Shown here one piece after another: positions 34,105 through 44,240 of a stretch of DNA of 64,000 nucleotides. Each line of letters opens with the position of its first letter. Within the stretch, counting starts at the first letter, position 1. A program made the translations under genes and the position numbers. Location: the NCBI RefSeq assembly GCF_037126465.1, contig NW_026999348.1, forward strand, positions 496,001 to 560,000, read 5' to 3'. The notes under the pieces are model-generated. The model saw only the letters and a program-made list of their open reading frames with translations. It was not told the DNA's origin and made no database searches. Origin of the DNA: Ornithodoros turicata (taxonomy: Eukaryota > Arthropoda > Arachnida > Ixodida > Argasidae).

Positions 34105-35530
34105 GTGAGAAGGTTACATCGGGTTGTGGCCTGGATTTGCGATTCAGAGGGAACGCTACAAAGAAAAGTTACACTACCGACCCCTGACAGCGCAGGAGTT
34201 TGCAACGTGCCGAAGAGTGTTGTATCAAACTTGTGCAAGGAAAAGCCTTTTCCAGAAGAAATAGCGGCTGTGCTGATAACAAGCCATTACCAACATGGTC
34301 AACATTGCAAGGCAAGCAAGTTGTTTTATGGACACGCAGTGGCGTACTGAGAGTAGCAGGTCGGCTACATCACAGTGATTTGCCGTATGATCAGAAACAC
34401 CCCGTCGTCCCTACAAAGAAGAATCATTAATGCGGAACCGCTTGATCAGGCAGTGGCCACTGGGATCTGCTTCATGCAGGAGTAAGAGACACACTCGTCC
34501 AATTAAGGGAAAAGTTCTGGATTGTGCACGCTCGACAGTTGATCAAGAGCATCTTGAAGAAATGCGTCGTCTGCCAACGATACAATTGTAAGGGCTGCGA
34601 GACAAGAAACGGCTCCTCTGCCATCAACGAGGGTGACACAGTCAGAGCCGTTCGCAGTAACAGGACTCGACTTTGCCGGCCAGTGTGGATAAAGGCACAA
34701 CGTTCAGCAAAGGAGGCATACTTCGTAATTTTTGTGTGTGCAGTGACCAGAGCCGTTCACCTTGAACTTGTAGAAGCAATGTCAGCGACCGCATTTCCTA
34801 CTGGCGTTCCGGCGTTCGTAGCGCGGCGAGGAATACCCAAAGTTGTCTATAGCGACAATGCCAAGGCTTTCCGCAAGAGCAACAAGGAGATTAGAAATTT
34901 ATGGGATGTGACACACGGTCAGTGAAATCGAAGAGAAGATTGCTGAATGGACAGTAGTGTGGCGGTATAACGTACCATATCCCCATGGTGGGGCGGCTTC
35001 TACGAACGTCTAGTACGATCGGTGAAAGTCACCTTGAAGAAGACGATCGGCGCAAGATGTCTGAAGGAAGCCGAACTCAATACCATTCTCACAGAAGTCG
35101 AAGCCGTCCTGAATTCTCGTCCAATAACATTCGTGTATTAGGGGGAAGGTACGCCATCCACTGTGTCCATCGGCATTCCTGACGGGAAAGCGATTGACAA
35201 CGCTACGAACACCAAAGCTAGCGATGTACCATAGAGCAGTGGCAGTACTCTACAGAGTAATGTGGCTGTAACGGGCAGAGAATTTGATACCTTCTGGAAG
35301 AGATGGTCCGCGGAATATCTCACGGAGCTCAGGGAACTTCATAACAAAAGCAAAGGAGGACAACTTCAAGTGGATGACATCGTGATCGTCCGCGATGACA
35401 GAAAGAAGAGACAAGGATGGTCGACGGACAAATAATACGAAGCTTTCCAGCAAAGATGGAAAAACACGGGCTTTCGAGTCCGCATGTCATATCGAACCAC
35501 AGTGCTACGGCCTGAGATCTGCTATATATA
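34105..35530 (+). pseudogene. BEL/Pao integrase and DUF5641, frameshifted
   Basis: Fragments in several frames: the zinc-binding ILKKCVVCQRYN (34550), the core YFVIFVCAVTRAVHLELVE (34706), and YSDNAKAF (34848). A third-frame segment around 34985-35140 holds the PWWGGFYERLVRSVK region with the catalytic Glu. A DUF5641-like end (DDIVIVRDDRKKRQGW) lies near 35372. No single frame is functional. Confidence 0.85.
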
Positions 35531-35567
35531 CTCGAGGTGTAATGTACTGAACATTTCTTCGGGGCTG

Positions 35568-35768
35568 TGTGAAGGATCTTGCAGTGTGAAGAAATGACTG
35601 TACGACGAAGAGGAAGAAAGCAATGACTGGAAGAGGAAGATGACGTTTTTTTGTTTGTATCATTTTTCTTATGGCTCGAACGGTAGAACGTTGTATCTGT
35701 ACTCGTAGAATAAATATGCTGTTCTAGAGGTAGGAGTTCTTCTGCTAGGATCCGGGCGCGACTTTACA
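35568..35768 (+). repeat. 3' LTR of the BEL/Pao element
   Basis: 201 bp, TG...CA. It lacks two single G insertions seen in the 5' LTR. Confidence 0.92.
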
Positions 35769-35929
35769 TCTTCCATATGTTCCGTCACTTTTTCTTAATT
35801 ACAAAACTGTTACGGACTCTTGCTAACAATTAGGTATTCTGTGTAAAAATCCAGGCTTTGAAAACTGCGGTCGATTCTGAAGGCTACATAGCTGTCCAGC
35901 AGTGTTAGTTCCTATTCCGCAATAGCGAT

Positions 35930-36100
35930 GGATTTGAAAAATCCATATTTGATTTAGCGTGCTGAATCTAAATCTGGATTTAAAGTGACTTGATTTATTT
36001 GGATATTTTAAATCCGGACTTGATTTGGATTTAATTTACCGCCTTCTGCAAACCGCAGATTTGATTTAAATCTGATTTGTTTCTTTAAATCCCCAACGCT
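35930..36100. repeat. Degenerate GATTTAAATC-rich tract
   Basis: Repeated GGATTTGATTTAAAT-like words in both orientations. Such tracts mark the subterminal parts of some hAT-class elements. No boundary was found. It lies just before the next exon. Confidence 0.35.
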
Positions 36101-36151
36101 GCGATCTATATGTTACACCTCAGGATAAGTAGGCGTGGTATTCAATTGCAG

Positions 36152-36307
36152 GACTCATGGCGACGAGCCTTGAAGTTCCGCACGAAGAACCAGAGAAAGA
36201 AGTTGTCTAATGTCCCAGAAGTCAAGGAGCAGCGGCAAAAGCATTTGCAGAAAAGGAGCGCGCTACATAGCTGTAACGAAATCAAACGAACCTGCTTTCG
36301 TTCCCTG
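36152..36307 (+). CDS. SAMD3-like exon, basic segment
   Basis: The acceptor is CAATTGCAG and the donor CTG|GTATGT. 52 codons in phase 0, encoding DSWRRALKFRTKNQRKKL and a Lys/Arg-rich continuation. This corresponds to the family's W....L..K..N.R.K segment. Confidence 0.65.
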
Positions 36308-36846
36308 GTATGTTAACAGCAATGCCGATAATGCCAATTTGAGAGATCTAATCCAGTTACCTGCACTTGCTCATCTGTCCATCAATTTTTCCACAAACGT
36401 TCTGAATGCGTAAATATCTTTGTATAATTTGTTTAATTTAATAATGTGTATAAACTGTTCAACAATGCCCTTGGTCACCGCATTGTGCATATCAATACGT
36501 AAAACAGTGGTGGATAATGACCCTCAGTGTTTTTCCTTTGTTATGTGTTTTTCTTTTTGTTTTTTGGGGGGGGGGGCTCCTTTGTTAAGCGCATCATGGG
36601 GTGCCCACTGGATCTGCCACTGGCGCAAAAAGTGTTCTGTATGACACAAAAACACAGATACAAAACCTTGTGCTAAAAATTTATAGTTGTTTTGCAGCTG
36701 TAATGTAGCACACACATTCATGGGCATGCTCACTCATGATCAGGGTGAGAAATGTCCTTGATGATTTTGTTGGTAATAAAATATACCTCACAATTGTGGC
36801 TAAGCATTTGGCCTGATATACTGATTTCCTGTCAATGTTATCACAG

Positions 36847-36978
36847 CACAATCTGGATTTGTTGGAACGCCCTGTACATGATGATGCATTTTCCGAGAGG
36901 CTCACATGGCTGCGGAACGAAAAGCCTGCAGTACAGGAAGTCGTGGAGAAATATCCCACCTTGGCAACTACCAGTGCC
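36847..36978 (+). CDS. SAMD3-like exon, E-K-Y-P segment
   Basis: The acceptor is TTATCACAG and the likely donor GCC|GTGCGT, giving 44 codons. A second donor 21 bases later (ATT|GTGCTA) also keeps phase. It encodes FSERLTWLRNEKPAVQEVV then EKYPTLATT. Confidence 0.65.
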
Positions 36979-37058
36979 GTGCGTACTTTGTTCCAAATTG
37001 TGCTAATGTTTAATTGTGTTTCTTGTTGACAGGGCTTTGATTCATTTCATGGTTTCAG

Positions 37059-37234
37059 GTGCATGAAGAGTTTTCCCGCATCACAGAGAAAAATGCAGAG
37101 AAAGAGTTGCTCAAATTTGTCAACACAAAGGGGAAAGAGTGATGCAGCTTGCACGAAAGAAGAGAAGTGCGGGTAAAGTACTTACTATGATAATGGGAAA
37201 CTCTCTCAGACAACAAGCGTCGATGAGCAAAAAT
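37059..37234 (+). pseudogene. SAMD3-like exon with 1-base frameshift
   Basis: The acceptor is TGGTTTCAG and the donor AAAT|GTAAGT. It opens with VHEEFSRITEKNAEKELLKF. The frame meets TGA at 37139-37141, but the next frame carries on with the family's basic Leu-rich helix (QLARKKRSAGKVL) up to the donor. The exon is 176 nt; 177 would preserve phase, consistent with a single deleted base near 37138. Confidence 0.62.
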
Positions 37235-37584
37235 GTAAGTATACTGCACCAATACCAATTTACAGAGGTCCTTGGTACTGATCTAGAGGGTTTGTTCAGT
37301 ATAAAGATTTTGCAGTAAAAACATGAAGCGGTGGTTTAAGAGAAAGGACCAGGGTTGCCTCCGTAACAAAATTACATTGACAGTACAGGCTTTCATCGGT
37401 GATGTTTTGGTGTAGTGAAAAAGCATCTGGCCAATTTTCATTCTGTCTGTGGAACAGTAGCATATGCTGTACCGAAAAATGATTTCAAAGAATTATTAAA
37501 TTATGCAAATGTTTCTTACTTTTTTGTGCTTATTTTGGCTTCCAAACTTTATCGTTGACCATCCTGTAGTATTCCTGGCTGTTC

Positions 37585-37731
37585 AAGCTGAGAGTTGTCT
37601 CACTGCGCGTGTGAATTCCGAGAGTAGTGTTCTTATATCGCTTGTCATTGCACATTGTTACTCAGTAGGCATCATCTATGCACTTGCACACCATCTGAAG
37701 GAGAACGCATCGGAGATGTTGACTACTGCAA
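37585..37731 (+). CDS. Possible SAMD3-like exon
   Basis: An open frame encodes SCLTARVNSESSVLISL and later YALAHHLKENASEMLTT. This fits the family's helix before the C-terminal domain (L...L.E......). The splice borders are poor on both sides, so this is tentative. Confidence 0.35.
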
Positions 37732-38195
37732 GTATATTTTTTGTGTGCACTCTTATACAGGGTAGTCCAGCAGCCGTGATAGAAATGCACCGTAAATAAG
37801 TAGGCAACAGAGAGACATGAGGTCAGGGGATTGTTTTTCTACCAGGAACATTTGCCACATTAGAACCATTTTTATTTCATTTCAATCAATGGAAATTTAT
37901 AACTTACTGAATTGAACTCCGAAATTTTTCAAGTCACCGTGACGTTATCTTTGCGGAAGTGGGTTCCTCGCACCTGTAACGTCACGACCATTTGTGAAAT
38001 GAATTGGTAGAAGATCCGCCGAAATGAGTCCTCTGTTTTGTCGGCTCTAGTACAAGGGGAGAGGCACACAGTCAGTGTGCTTTCACTCTCTCAGGCTTGT
38101 GCGACCAACTGTTAATGTGTTCGCCTGGCAAAGCGGTGCTGCATTTTCAGTTTGGCTTCATTCAAGAATATATTTGCATGCTACCTTGGAATATA

Positions 38196-38557
38196 CAGGG
38201 TGTGTCACATACGACTGACCAATATTTTCTTAATTTTGCAGTTTCTTTCTTTCTTTCGCAGTTTAATTTACTTACAACAGTCGTTTAATTTGTCTATTTG
38301 AGATGTGGTCTACGCAGTAGTGGTGATTTGTCAATAAGTAGTGTAGCCATTTATTAATTTCATAATTGTTATAATTAGTGAAAATAAGTTAATGGCTTAA
38401 TTGCAAATTTGTAGAGCACAACGCTGCACCAATTACTGATTCGCCACCAAGTCTTGTGTAGGCTTAATCGAGAATGGATATGCTGAACAACTTTTTGGAA
38501 AGAAAAATAAATCGAGGAATTTTAGGAAATTCTGGTCAGACTTACGGGTGCACTCTG
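38196..38557. mobile_element. MITE with CAGGGTGT/CAGAGTGC termini and TA flanks
   Basis: CAGGGTGTGTCACATACGACTGACC at the left corresponds to the reverse complement of the right end (GGTCAGACTTACGGGTGCACTCTG). TA flanks both ends, as for Tc1/mariner-class MITEs. Length is about 362 bp with no ORF. Confidence 0.55.
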
Positions 38558-38662
38558 TACAAGCACAACAGTGTTTGTGGTACACTAGAGCATATTGTGG
38601 AAGGTGGCCATCCAGCTACCATATTAAACTAACTAAATAATTAACATAATTAAACAAAAGTC

Positions 38663-39937
38663 TTAAAGGGAGGATCCGCAACGGTTGTGCCCAAAATTAA
38701 GTGAAGGTTGGTTTCAGCAGAGACCACCCCCCAGATGCTGACAACAGCCTTCGTTTCGAATAAAGGTGCCCGTATAATTTATAAACAGCAAAAACGATAA
38801 AGCGAAACCGAAACTATGAGAGCAGGCGGTGGCATCGGAATCGAGGAGCGCCTCGCCGTGACGTCAGTCGCGAGATTCGTCTGCCGTGATTCCCATGTGT
38901 TGTATTGCATTGAAGGCGCAAGGAAGCAAGTTACGCTCAACGTGCAATCATGGAAACCGACTCCGCATCAGAATACAGCTCCACGGAACTTCAGCCCGAT
39001 TCAGACGTGTATTCTGATGAGGAGAATGACTTGACCGTCACCATAAACCACGACGACTCGCCGTTTTCGACGGTCCCTGTACCAGTGCGCGCGTCGCTTG
39101 AAACCGAGGCCTCGGACCCATACACTGAAGACTGTCGAACTCAAAGTAACGAATGGTGACGAGAGGATAGAGAGGTAGCAAGCGAGCTGGTGGTATAGAT
39201 CCATAACTTAAAAACAGTCTTGAGACCTTGTTTGTGTTAGTCGTTTTTTTGTCCTATAGTCTCGGGTTTTTAAGTTATGAGACGAATGGTGAGTTTCTGA
39301 TAGCTTGCCGCACGTTCTTATATCTGTGCCATGGGTGCACGCGTAACATGAAACATGTTGCAGGTGCACGTGCGGTCGGTGCCGCCCGCAGGTGCCACTC
39401 CGAGTTCCCGCATGAGCCGTCTTTTCGTGTCGAACATTCCTGGATCAAAATGATGAGAACATATCGTGCTCGAGCTGGTCTTCCTCCACTTGATTTTGCG
39501 CAGCGCCATTTCTCACTCCAAACGACGTTGTGGGTCCGTTGGAAACTTGAAATATGCTACGTCTGTTGTTGTATCCGACCTCCACAACTGATTACACAGC
39601 ATGTCTTACCGCCCATCCTGGTGGGTGTAAGATCTGTGTGCGACGTAACGAATACAATTGCTACGGAAAATTTCCTTCGTCAAAACGGCCAAAACACACA
39701 GCAAAGCAAGGCGGACGGCGCGGGATATCTCGCGACTTACATCACACTCAATGTTGCTTGCAGAAAAGCGCTCGCGGCTCGCACTACTCTGTCACCGAGC
39801 GCGTCATAGAAGAAAATCATTTTTATGAAGTTTGACTCAGTTTTCGAAGGAGATATTTTACAGGCATGGTCGTTGATGGCTAAAGGTGACGAAATTCGAA
39901 AATCTCGGAAGGGACCTTATGCGGATTCTCCCTTTAA
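38663..39937. mobile_element. TTAA-flanked element with captured THAP remnant
   Basis: TTAA at 38663-38666 precedes AGGGAGGATCCGCA. The right end reads TGCGGATTCTCCCT followed by TTAA at 39934-39937. The element is 1267 bp (38667-39933) with imperfect inverted ends. Inside are an acidic + strand ORF (38950-39159, METDSASEYSS...) and an antisense THAP-domain relic. It lies in an intron of the SAMD3-like gene. Confidence 0.6.
39318..39616 (-). pseudogene. THAP zinc-finger domain remnant
   Basis: Read on the minus strand from 39616, the start MGGKTCCVISCGG carries the C-x4-C pair of a THAP (C2CH) finger. After a frameshift a YFKFPTDPQRRLE segment follows, then an in-frame TGA where the family has Trp. 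The rest reads MALRKIKWRKTSSSTICSHHF with the C-x2-H pair, and then RRLMRELGVAP. One frameshift and one stop in about 100 codons make it a pseudogene. THAP domains bind DNA and are shared by host proteins and P-type transposases. The part beyond the domain is not recognisable. Confidence 0.75.
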
Positions 39938-40102
39938 GCAACTCTCTTGCTACATATCTTGCACTAGTGTCACACCTGTGTACAAAGAAATAGACGTTGT
40001 TCAAGTGATGATTTCTTCACAATTACAAATGGGTAAAAAGACATCACCGAACATCAATTATATTCTGCTCTTCTTTTTTTTTTTGTATTCTCTTCCATGC
40101 AG

Positions 40103-40339
40103 CAGCAGAGTTGTGTGTACCCAGCCATCATTGTGGACGACCCCTTCAAATTTCAACCGTGCAGTGTTACCGTCGAGGGAGCTACCTATGATGTCGAGGA
40201 CACCATCGATGCTGTCTCCACTGCTTTTGAACTGTACTGGGTTTTCAAGTTAAAGTATGCACCATTGCTTCGGAGAAGTTTGAACCTCCTGGAACATTTT
40301 TTTTTTTGGCTCAGCGAAAAGAATGGTGTTCTCGTGTGA
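40103..40339 (+). CDS. SAMD3-like C-terminal exon
   Basis: The acceptor is CTTCCATGCAG. In phase 0 it encodes CVYPAIIVDDPFKFQ, then VEGATYDVEDTIDAV and ALLRRSLNLLEHF-like sequence (LLRRSLNLLEHFFF), ending in TGA at 40337-40339. This is the family's C-terminal region with strand-helix alternation. A T11 tract inside the Phe codons is slippage-prone. Confidence 0.65.
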   Translation, partial: QQSCVYPAIIVDDPFKFQPCSVTVEGATYDVEDTIDAVSTAFELYWVFKLKYAPLLRRSLNLLEHFFFWLSEKNGVLV

Positions 40340-40526
40340 AGGGTCATGTCAGACCTCGAGGCACCCTTCTAAACGACAAAAAGTAGCAAAGACATGCTAG
40401 TGAAAGCTGCAAGTAGTGAGCAGTGAGGAACTGTAGGAACTTGCAGTGATGTCAAGTATGCTTGTACTCATAAGGTCAGTATGTAGAATTTTTTAATTAT
40501 CATAGTTTTTTTTTTGCCTAGTGTAA

Positions 40527-42595
40527 CTAGTGTACGATGCCGGCTATCTTCATGCCGTTTGCGAGGTGTTGGGGCTCCGGTCGAAAGTTTGTGACCAGGA
40601 GTTCGAATATTCCGTTTTTTACGGGCACAATTGTTCTTGCTATCCCAATTCCTCGTTCGAGGAGAAGTTGCGTGTTGCCTTCAGCCAACAAACAGCCAGT
40701 TGGTGCTCTGTCGCACTTAGCGGTCACAAGGACTGCCGACAAGGGAGGCAGGTTGACGTGCTGAGTCGTCACGGCGGTTACGTCCGTGTTTGCGCGCTTC
40801 ACCGGGGTTATTCCTGCCCATCACTTGTCTTCTGCAGTTTCCGGCGTTTTAAAAGAGATAACTCCATTTGTGAAGTCGATGACTGCTTCGATTTCGACTA
40901 GAAAGTCAATTTCGAGTATTACATCCCGTGGGCAGTTCGGCAAGACGGCAAAGCTGACGACGTACTGGATGTCACGCACTTGTATGACTGCCGTGCACCG
41001 GCCAGTCGGTGTTACGACGTGTCCGCCAGCACCGACGTGTGCCGATGTCACGCTCATCCCACTTCGTTTGCACCTTGCGAAGCTTCTTAGCCAACCTACC
41101 ACTTATAACAGAGTCGTCGGCTCCGGTATCGATTAACGCAGTCATCTCATGGCCGTCGATGTGTATTTTCTGGTTATTGGTAATTTTTTGAGCGTCGTGT
41201 TGGTGCTGCGTTGCTGTTCGTCGAGTTGGAGGAATTGTAACTTGTCGTCGGTCCACAGCTTCACCTCGCGGAGCTGCAGTCTTCAGTTTTCCCGGTTAGG
41301 GCTGCGCCATACAGGTCGTCTTGCCAGTGACGGTGAACGTGCTCCTCTTGGTGACCTGCTGCGGTGGGGGACGCTCAGGGACAGGTCATGTCGTGAGCCA
41401 GCAGAAGCATTCTGCTGCCGTAGATAGTCTTCAATTGCGGCTGGACGACTACCGCGCTGAGGGCAGGGGGCGTCGGGTGAAAATCCGGGAAGGCCAAGGT
41501 GTCGGTAGGGACATCGGCGATAGACGTGGTTGGCCTCTCCGCAGTGGTAGCAAAGCGGCCTGAAGTCGGGAGTCCGCCAAACGTGCGTTTTGCGAAACGG
41601 CTGAGAGTGTGGCGGGACGCTCAGAGTAGGTTGGACAGGCCGAGGAGGCGTCCAACGGTTTCCGTAGTACGGCGGACGAGTAGGTGGCACCTGTCTCAGA
41701 GCGGCGGCGTAGGTTGGTCTCGGTACTTCGGCGTCGGGGTTGACGGTTGAGGACATCTGGATTGCCTGCTGAACCTCGTCCTTGATGATCGCACCAATCG
41801 AAGACAAAGGGTCTTGAGCCTTCTCAGGACAGAGGAGAGCTCGTACTTCTTCGCGTACCACCTCTCGAATCAGCTATCTGAGAGATCCGACGTCGAGGCC
41901 AGCGGTCGTGGAAAAAGCCTCATAGCCCTGGTGTCGTTGGTCGACGGTAGCGCGAGAGAGCAGGGTCCTCTCAATGCGGATGGCTTCGTCCAGAAAAGCG
42001 TCGGTCGTGGCGGGTGGATTCCGGGACAGGGCGCGAAAAATTTATTCTTTTACGCCCCTCATGAGTCGCTGAACCTTCTTCTCCTCGGATACTTTGGGGT
42101 CAGCTCGCCGGAAGAGCAGCAACACATCTTCGACGAAGACAGTAACGCTTCCGTTTGGCAGCTGGGTCCGTCTCTGGAGCAGATGTTCAGCGCGTTCAGC
42201 TCGTTGTTGAAAAGCGAACGCCTCGCGAAGTTTGCTTTTGAAGACGTCCCAGGACGTGAGCGAAGTCTCCCTTCTCGAACCGTGTCTTCGCGGTGCCTTC
42301 CATGGAGAAATAGACGTTTTACGAGCTTCTGGTCGTCGCTCCAGTTGTTGAACCTGGCGATCCGCTCGTAGTGGTCGACTCAATCGTCGACGTCGTCGTA
42401 ATACTCCCCGCTGAATGTCTTCGACGACCGTGCAGGGGCTATGGGCGTGGCAACAGGTTGCGCCACTTGGGTGCTGGTCTCCGCAGTCATCTTCTTCTTG
42501 CGTTTAGGGGGTTCTAATGGACCGAATTCTGCAGGCAGGCCAAGCTGTCTTCTGCTTTGTCGCAGTCGGTCTTCCAGGCCGTTGAACAAGGGTTG
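40527..42595 (-). pseudogene. Ty3/gypsy gag-protease remnant
   Basis: Minus-strand order: gag start 42631-42380 (GLPAEFGPLEPPKRKKKMTA); gag core 42383-42042 (WDVFKSKLREAFAFQQRAE); Pro-rich gag with zinc knuckle CYHCGEANHVYRRC (41861-41283). The protease active site L-I-D-T-G-A-D-D follows (41256-40972), then its continuation in another frame (41102-40821) and a linker to pol (40802-40527). Frames change at least three times. RT, RNase H and integrase are absent, so the element is truncated at about 40.5 kb, next to the last SAMD3-like exon. Confidence 0.88.
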
Positions 42596-43860
42596 CCCCG
42601 CACCAGTGGTGGACATGTATCTTCGATACAATCTTTAGATACATTTTGTGTATCGGTATTAGGTATCGCGTGCCAAAAATGAGAGTATCGGAGTATCGGT
42701 ATCGAAAATACATTTTTAGTGTATCGTGTATGTTAACGATACTCGATACTAAAAAAAGACGCAAATATTGAGGCTGTTGTGAGACTTAGGGTCGGCGGCG
42801 CTCGCTCAGGCGGTAGTACAAGCCAGGCCGCAGCGGCTAGACATGTCGACCATAAATTCGTTCGAAGCTTACGTCCGCGCGCGCGCTCCATCGTCAAGGT
42901 CGCCCGGAGAGGAGGCCCTGGGCCCTGCCCTGGGACGCGCTCGTGGGCGCGCGCGGCTTCTAGTTGGTTCCAGAAGAATCTCTTCCGTCTCTTTCTACGG
43001 CGGGCGCGCCGAAAACGCCTTACACAGGGCCAACCTCACGGCTTCTGGAACTGCGCTGCCCGATGTCCCCCTCCTCAGTGCGCAAGAGCACGTCCACTTG
43101 ACTTGAGGTGTGGATTCCGCGTCTGCCATGCGGAAAGAATAACCGCCGGCTTAGCTTGAGCACTGTAACCCGTTCTACAGCTCACAATTCACAACGGCCA
43201 ACTAAGAAAATCAAGTCAGAGGCAAAGTCAGAGGCTACCGGGTAAGTACTGCAGTACCAAACGATAAAAGCAGCAGAAAAAAAGTTTCAGGTTTATTCGT
43301 ATGTATAGTCAAGTGCTCACAGACCGGTACGCACGAAGAACATTGTCTTAAAGAATTATTTTTTGCTAGGCTGCTTATTGATGCGATCGTTTCAACGTAC
43401 CCATGGCTTCAGTCTAAAGTTCTAACAAGACTAGCTGCTTAGACAGTGCAGCTTCATTAAATCCGTACGGTCGGACACATCCAAGCCCTGTCAGAAAAAG
43501 TGCGCTATAAAAATACAGTAAAGGCTCTAGAAATAACGAATAAATGTTTTTACTTCCCTAATCATATTACCAGCTTTATTATATTGTTATTTCAGTGATG
43601 TAAACTTCGCGAATCATAACACCAGCTTTATTATATCGTGATTTCAGTAATATTAACTTCGCTATTCATAACACCAGCTGTAGTATATTCGGGATTTCAG
43701 TTATATATCGAAGTATCGACGGTACAGTACCGAGTATCTGTATCGAAAATCAATTTCGGTTCTGTATCTTGTATCGGTATCGGAAATAAAATTTTGAGGG
43801 TATCGAGTATCGGCGTCGAAGATACTTTTTTGAACTATCTTGCCCAGCCCTGCCCCGCAC
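42596..43860. mobile_element. Non-autonomous hAT-type element, 1249 bp
   Basis: The element is 42604-43852 with ends CAGTGGTGG... and ...GCCCAGCCCTG. The 8 bp target duplication CCCCGCAC is at 42596-42603 and 43853-43860. An 8 bp duplication and CAG..CTG ends are hallmarks of hAT. Both subterminal zones are full of GTATCG/CGATAC words (GAGTATCGGTATCG). The GC-rich interior (42780-43160) holds no transposase. It is inserted in the leader of the gypsy remnant. Confidence 0.85.
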
Positions 43861-43872
43861 CCTCACCAGAAA

Positions 43873-44240
43873 TGTCACGAAGCGAAATGGGCCGGCGAGT
43901 CGTCGAATAAACAGCAAACCGTTTATTAAACTGCTTGGTAAAAAACACACGAGTGATAGCTCTCTGAACACAACTGAGTCCAAAGAATGAATGCTCCAGC
44001 CTGGAGCAAGCATTTAAGCGTCGCGCCGAAAAGTCTAGAAACTGCACGTGCGTTTGCCAGAGAGCAGGCGATGTGTCTGGAAGCTTCTTGCTTCTTCTTC
44101 TTCAGCACGCGCCGGGATGAGATGTACCGTTTCGTGCCTGCCCTGGAAGTTTCTCGAAGATGATTCGTGGCAATATTCTCATCTAAAGGCAAATGTCATA
44201 AAACGTACCAGCAAAGTGCCAAAAGACACAATCAAAAGAT
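43873..44240 (-). repeat. LTR of the gypsy remnant, 5' side
   Basis: On the minus strand the sequence ends in GCTTCGTGACA and leads directly into the gag leader that is split by the hAT element. The distal border near 44240 is uncertain. No second LTR is present. Confidence 0.5.

Larger units (their letters stand above)
29941..35768 (+). mobile_element. BEL/Pao LTR retrotransposon, decayed
   Basis: Long terminal repeats at 29941-30143 and 35568-35768 flank gag and pol domains in BEL/Pao order: DUF1759 gag, zinc knuckles, DUF1758 protease, RT, RNase H, integrase, DUF5641. A primer binding site TGGTGCCGAAACCCGGGAG follows the 5' LTR at 30151. The LTRs differ at about five positions, and the flanking 5-mers (TTCAC, TCTTC) do not match. 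The copy is therefore old, or one end was rearranged. Frameshifts and stops break gag and all of pol after RT. Confidence 0.95.
36152..40339 (+). pseudogene. SAMD3-like host gene, partial, with one frameshift
   Basis: Exons 36152-36307, 36847-36978, 37059-37234 and 40103-40339, with a possible one around 37585-37731, match the order and character of the SAMD3-like family known from fish and arthropods. The order is a Trp/Lys-rich K-F-R-x-K-N segment, an E-K-Y-P-T-L segment, E-E-F-S-R-I-T, and a C-terminal VTVEGATYDVEDTIDAV domain. The joins are GT/AG and mostly phase 0. The third exon is one base short of a whole number of codons and its frame is lost after V-N-T-K-G-K-E; this could be a real lesion or an assembly error. 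The 5' part is not found upstream, where the BEL element lies. Function unknown; the SAM domain itself is not seen. Confidence 0.6.

Noticed and set aside
39228..39809. 193-codon + strand ORF in the TTAA element
   Set aside because: It overlaps the antisense THAP relic, which explains the open frame; its own translation has no family resemblance.
42779..43159. Arg/Ala-rich 126-codon ORF inside the hAT element
   Set aside because: GC-rich frame with overlapping alternatives and no transposase motif.
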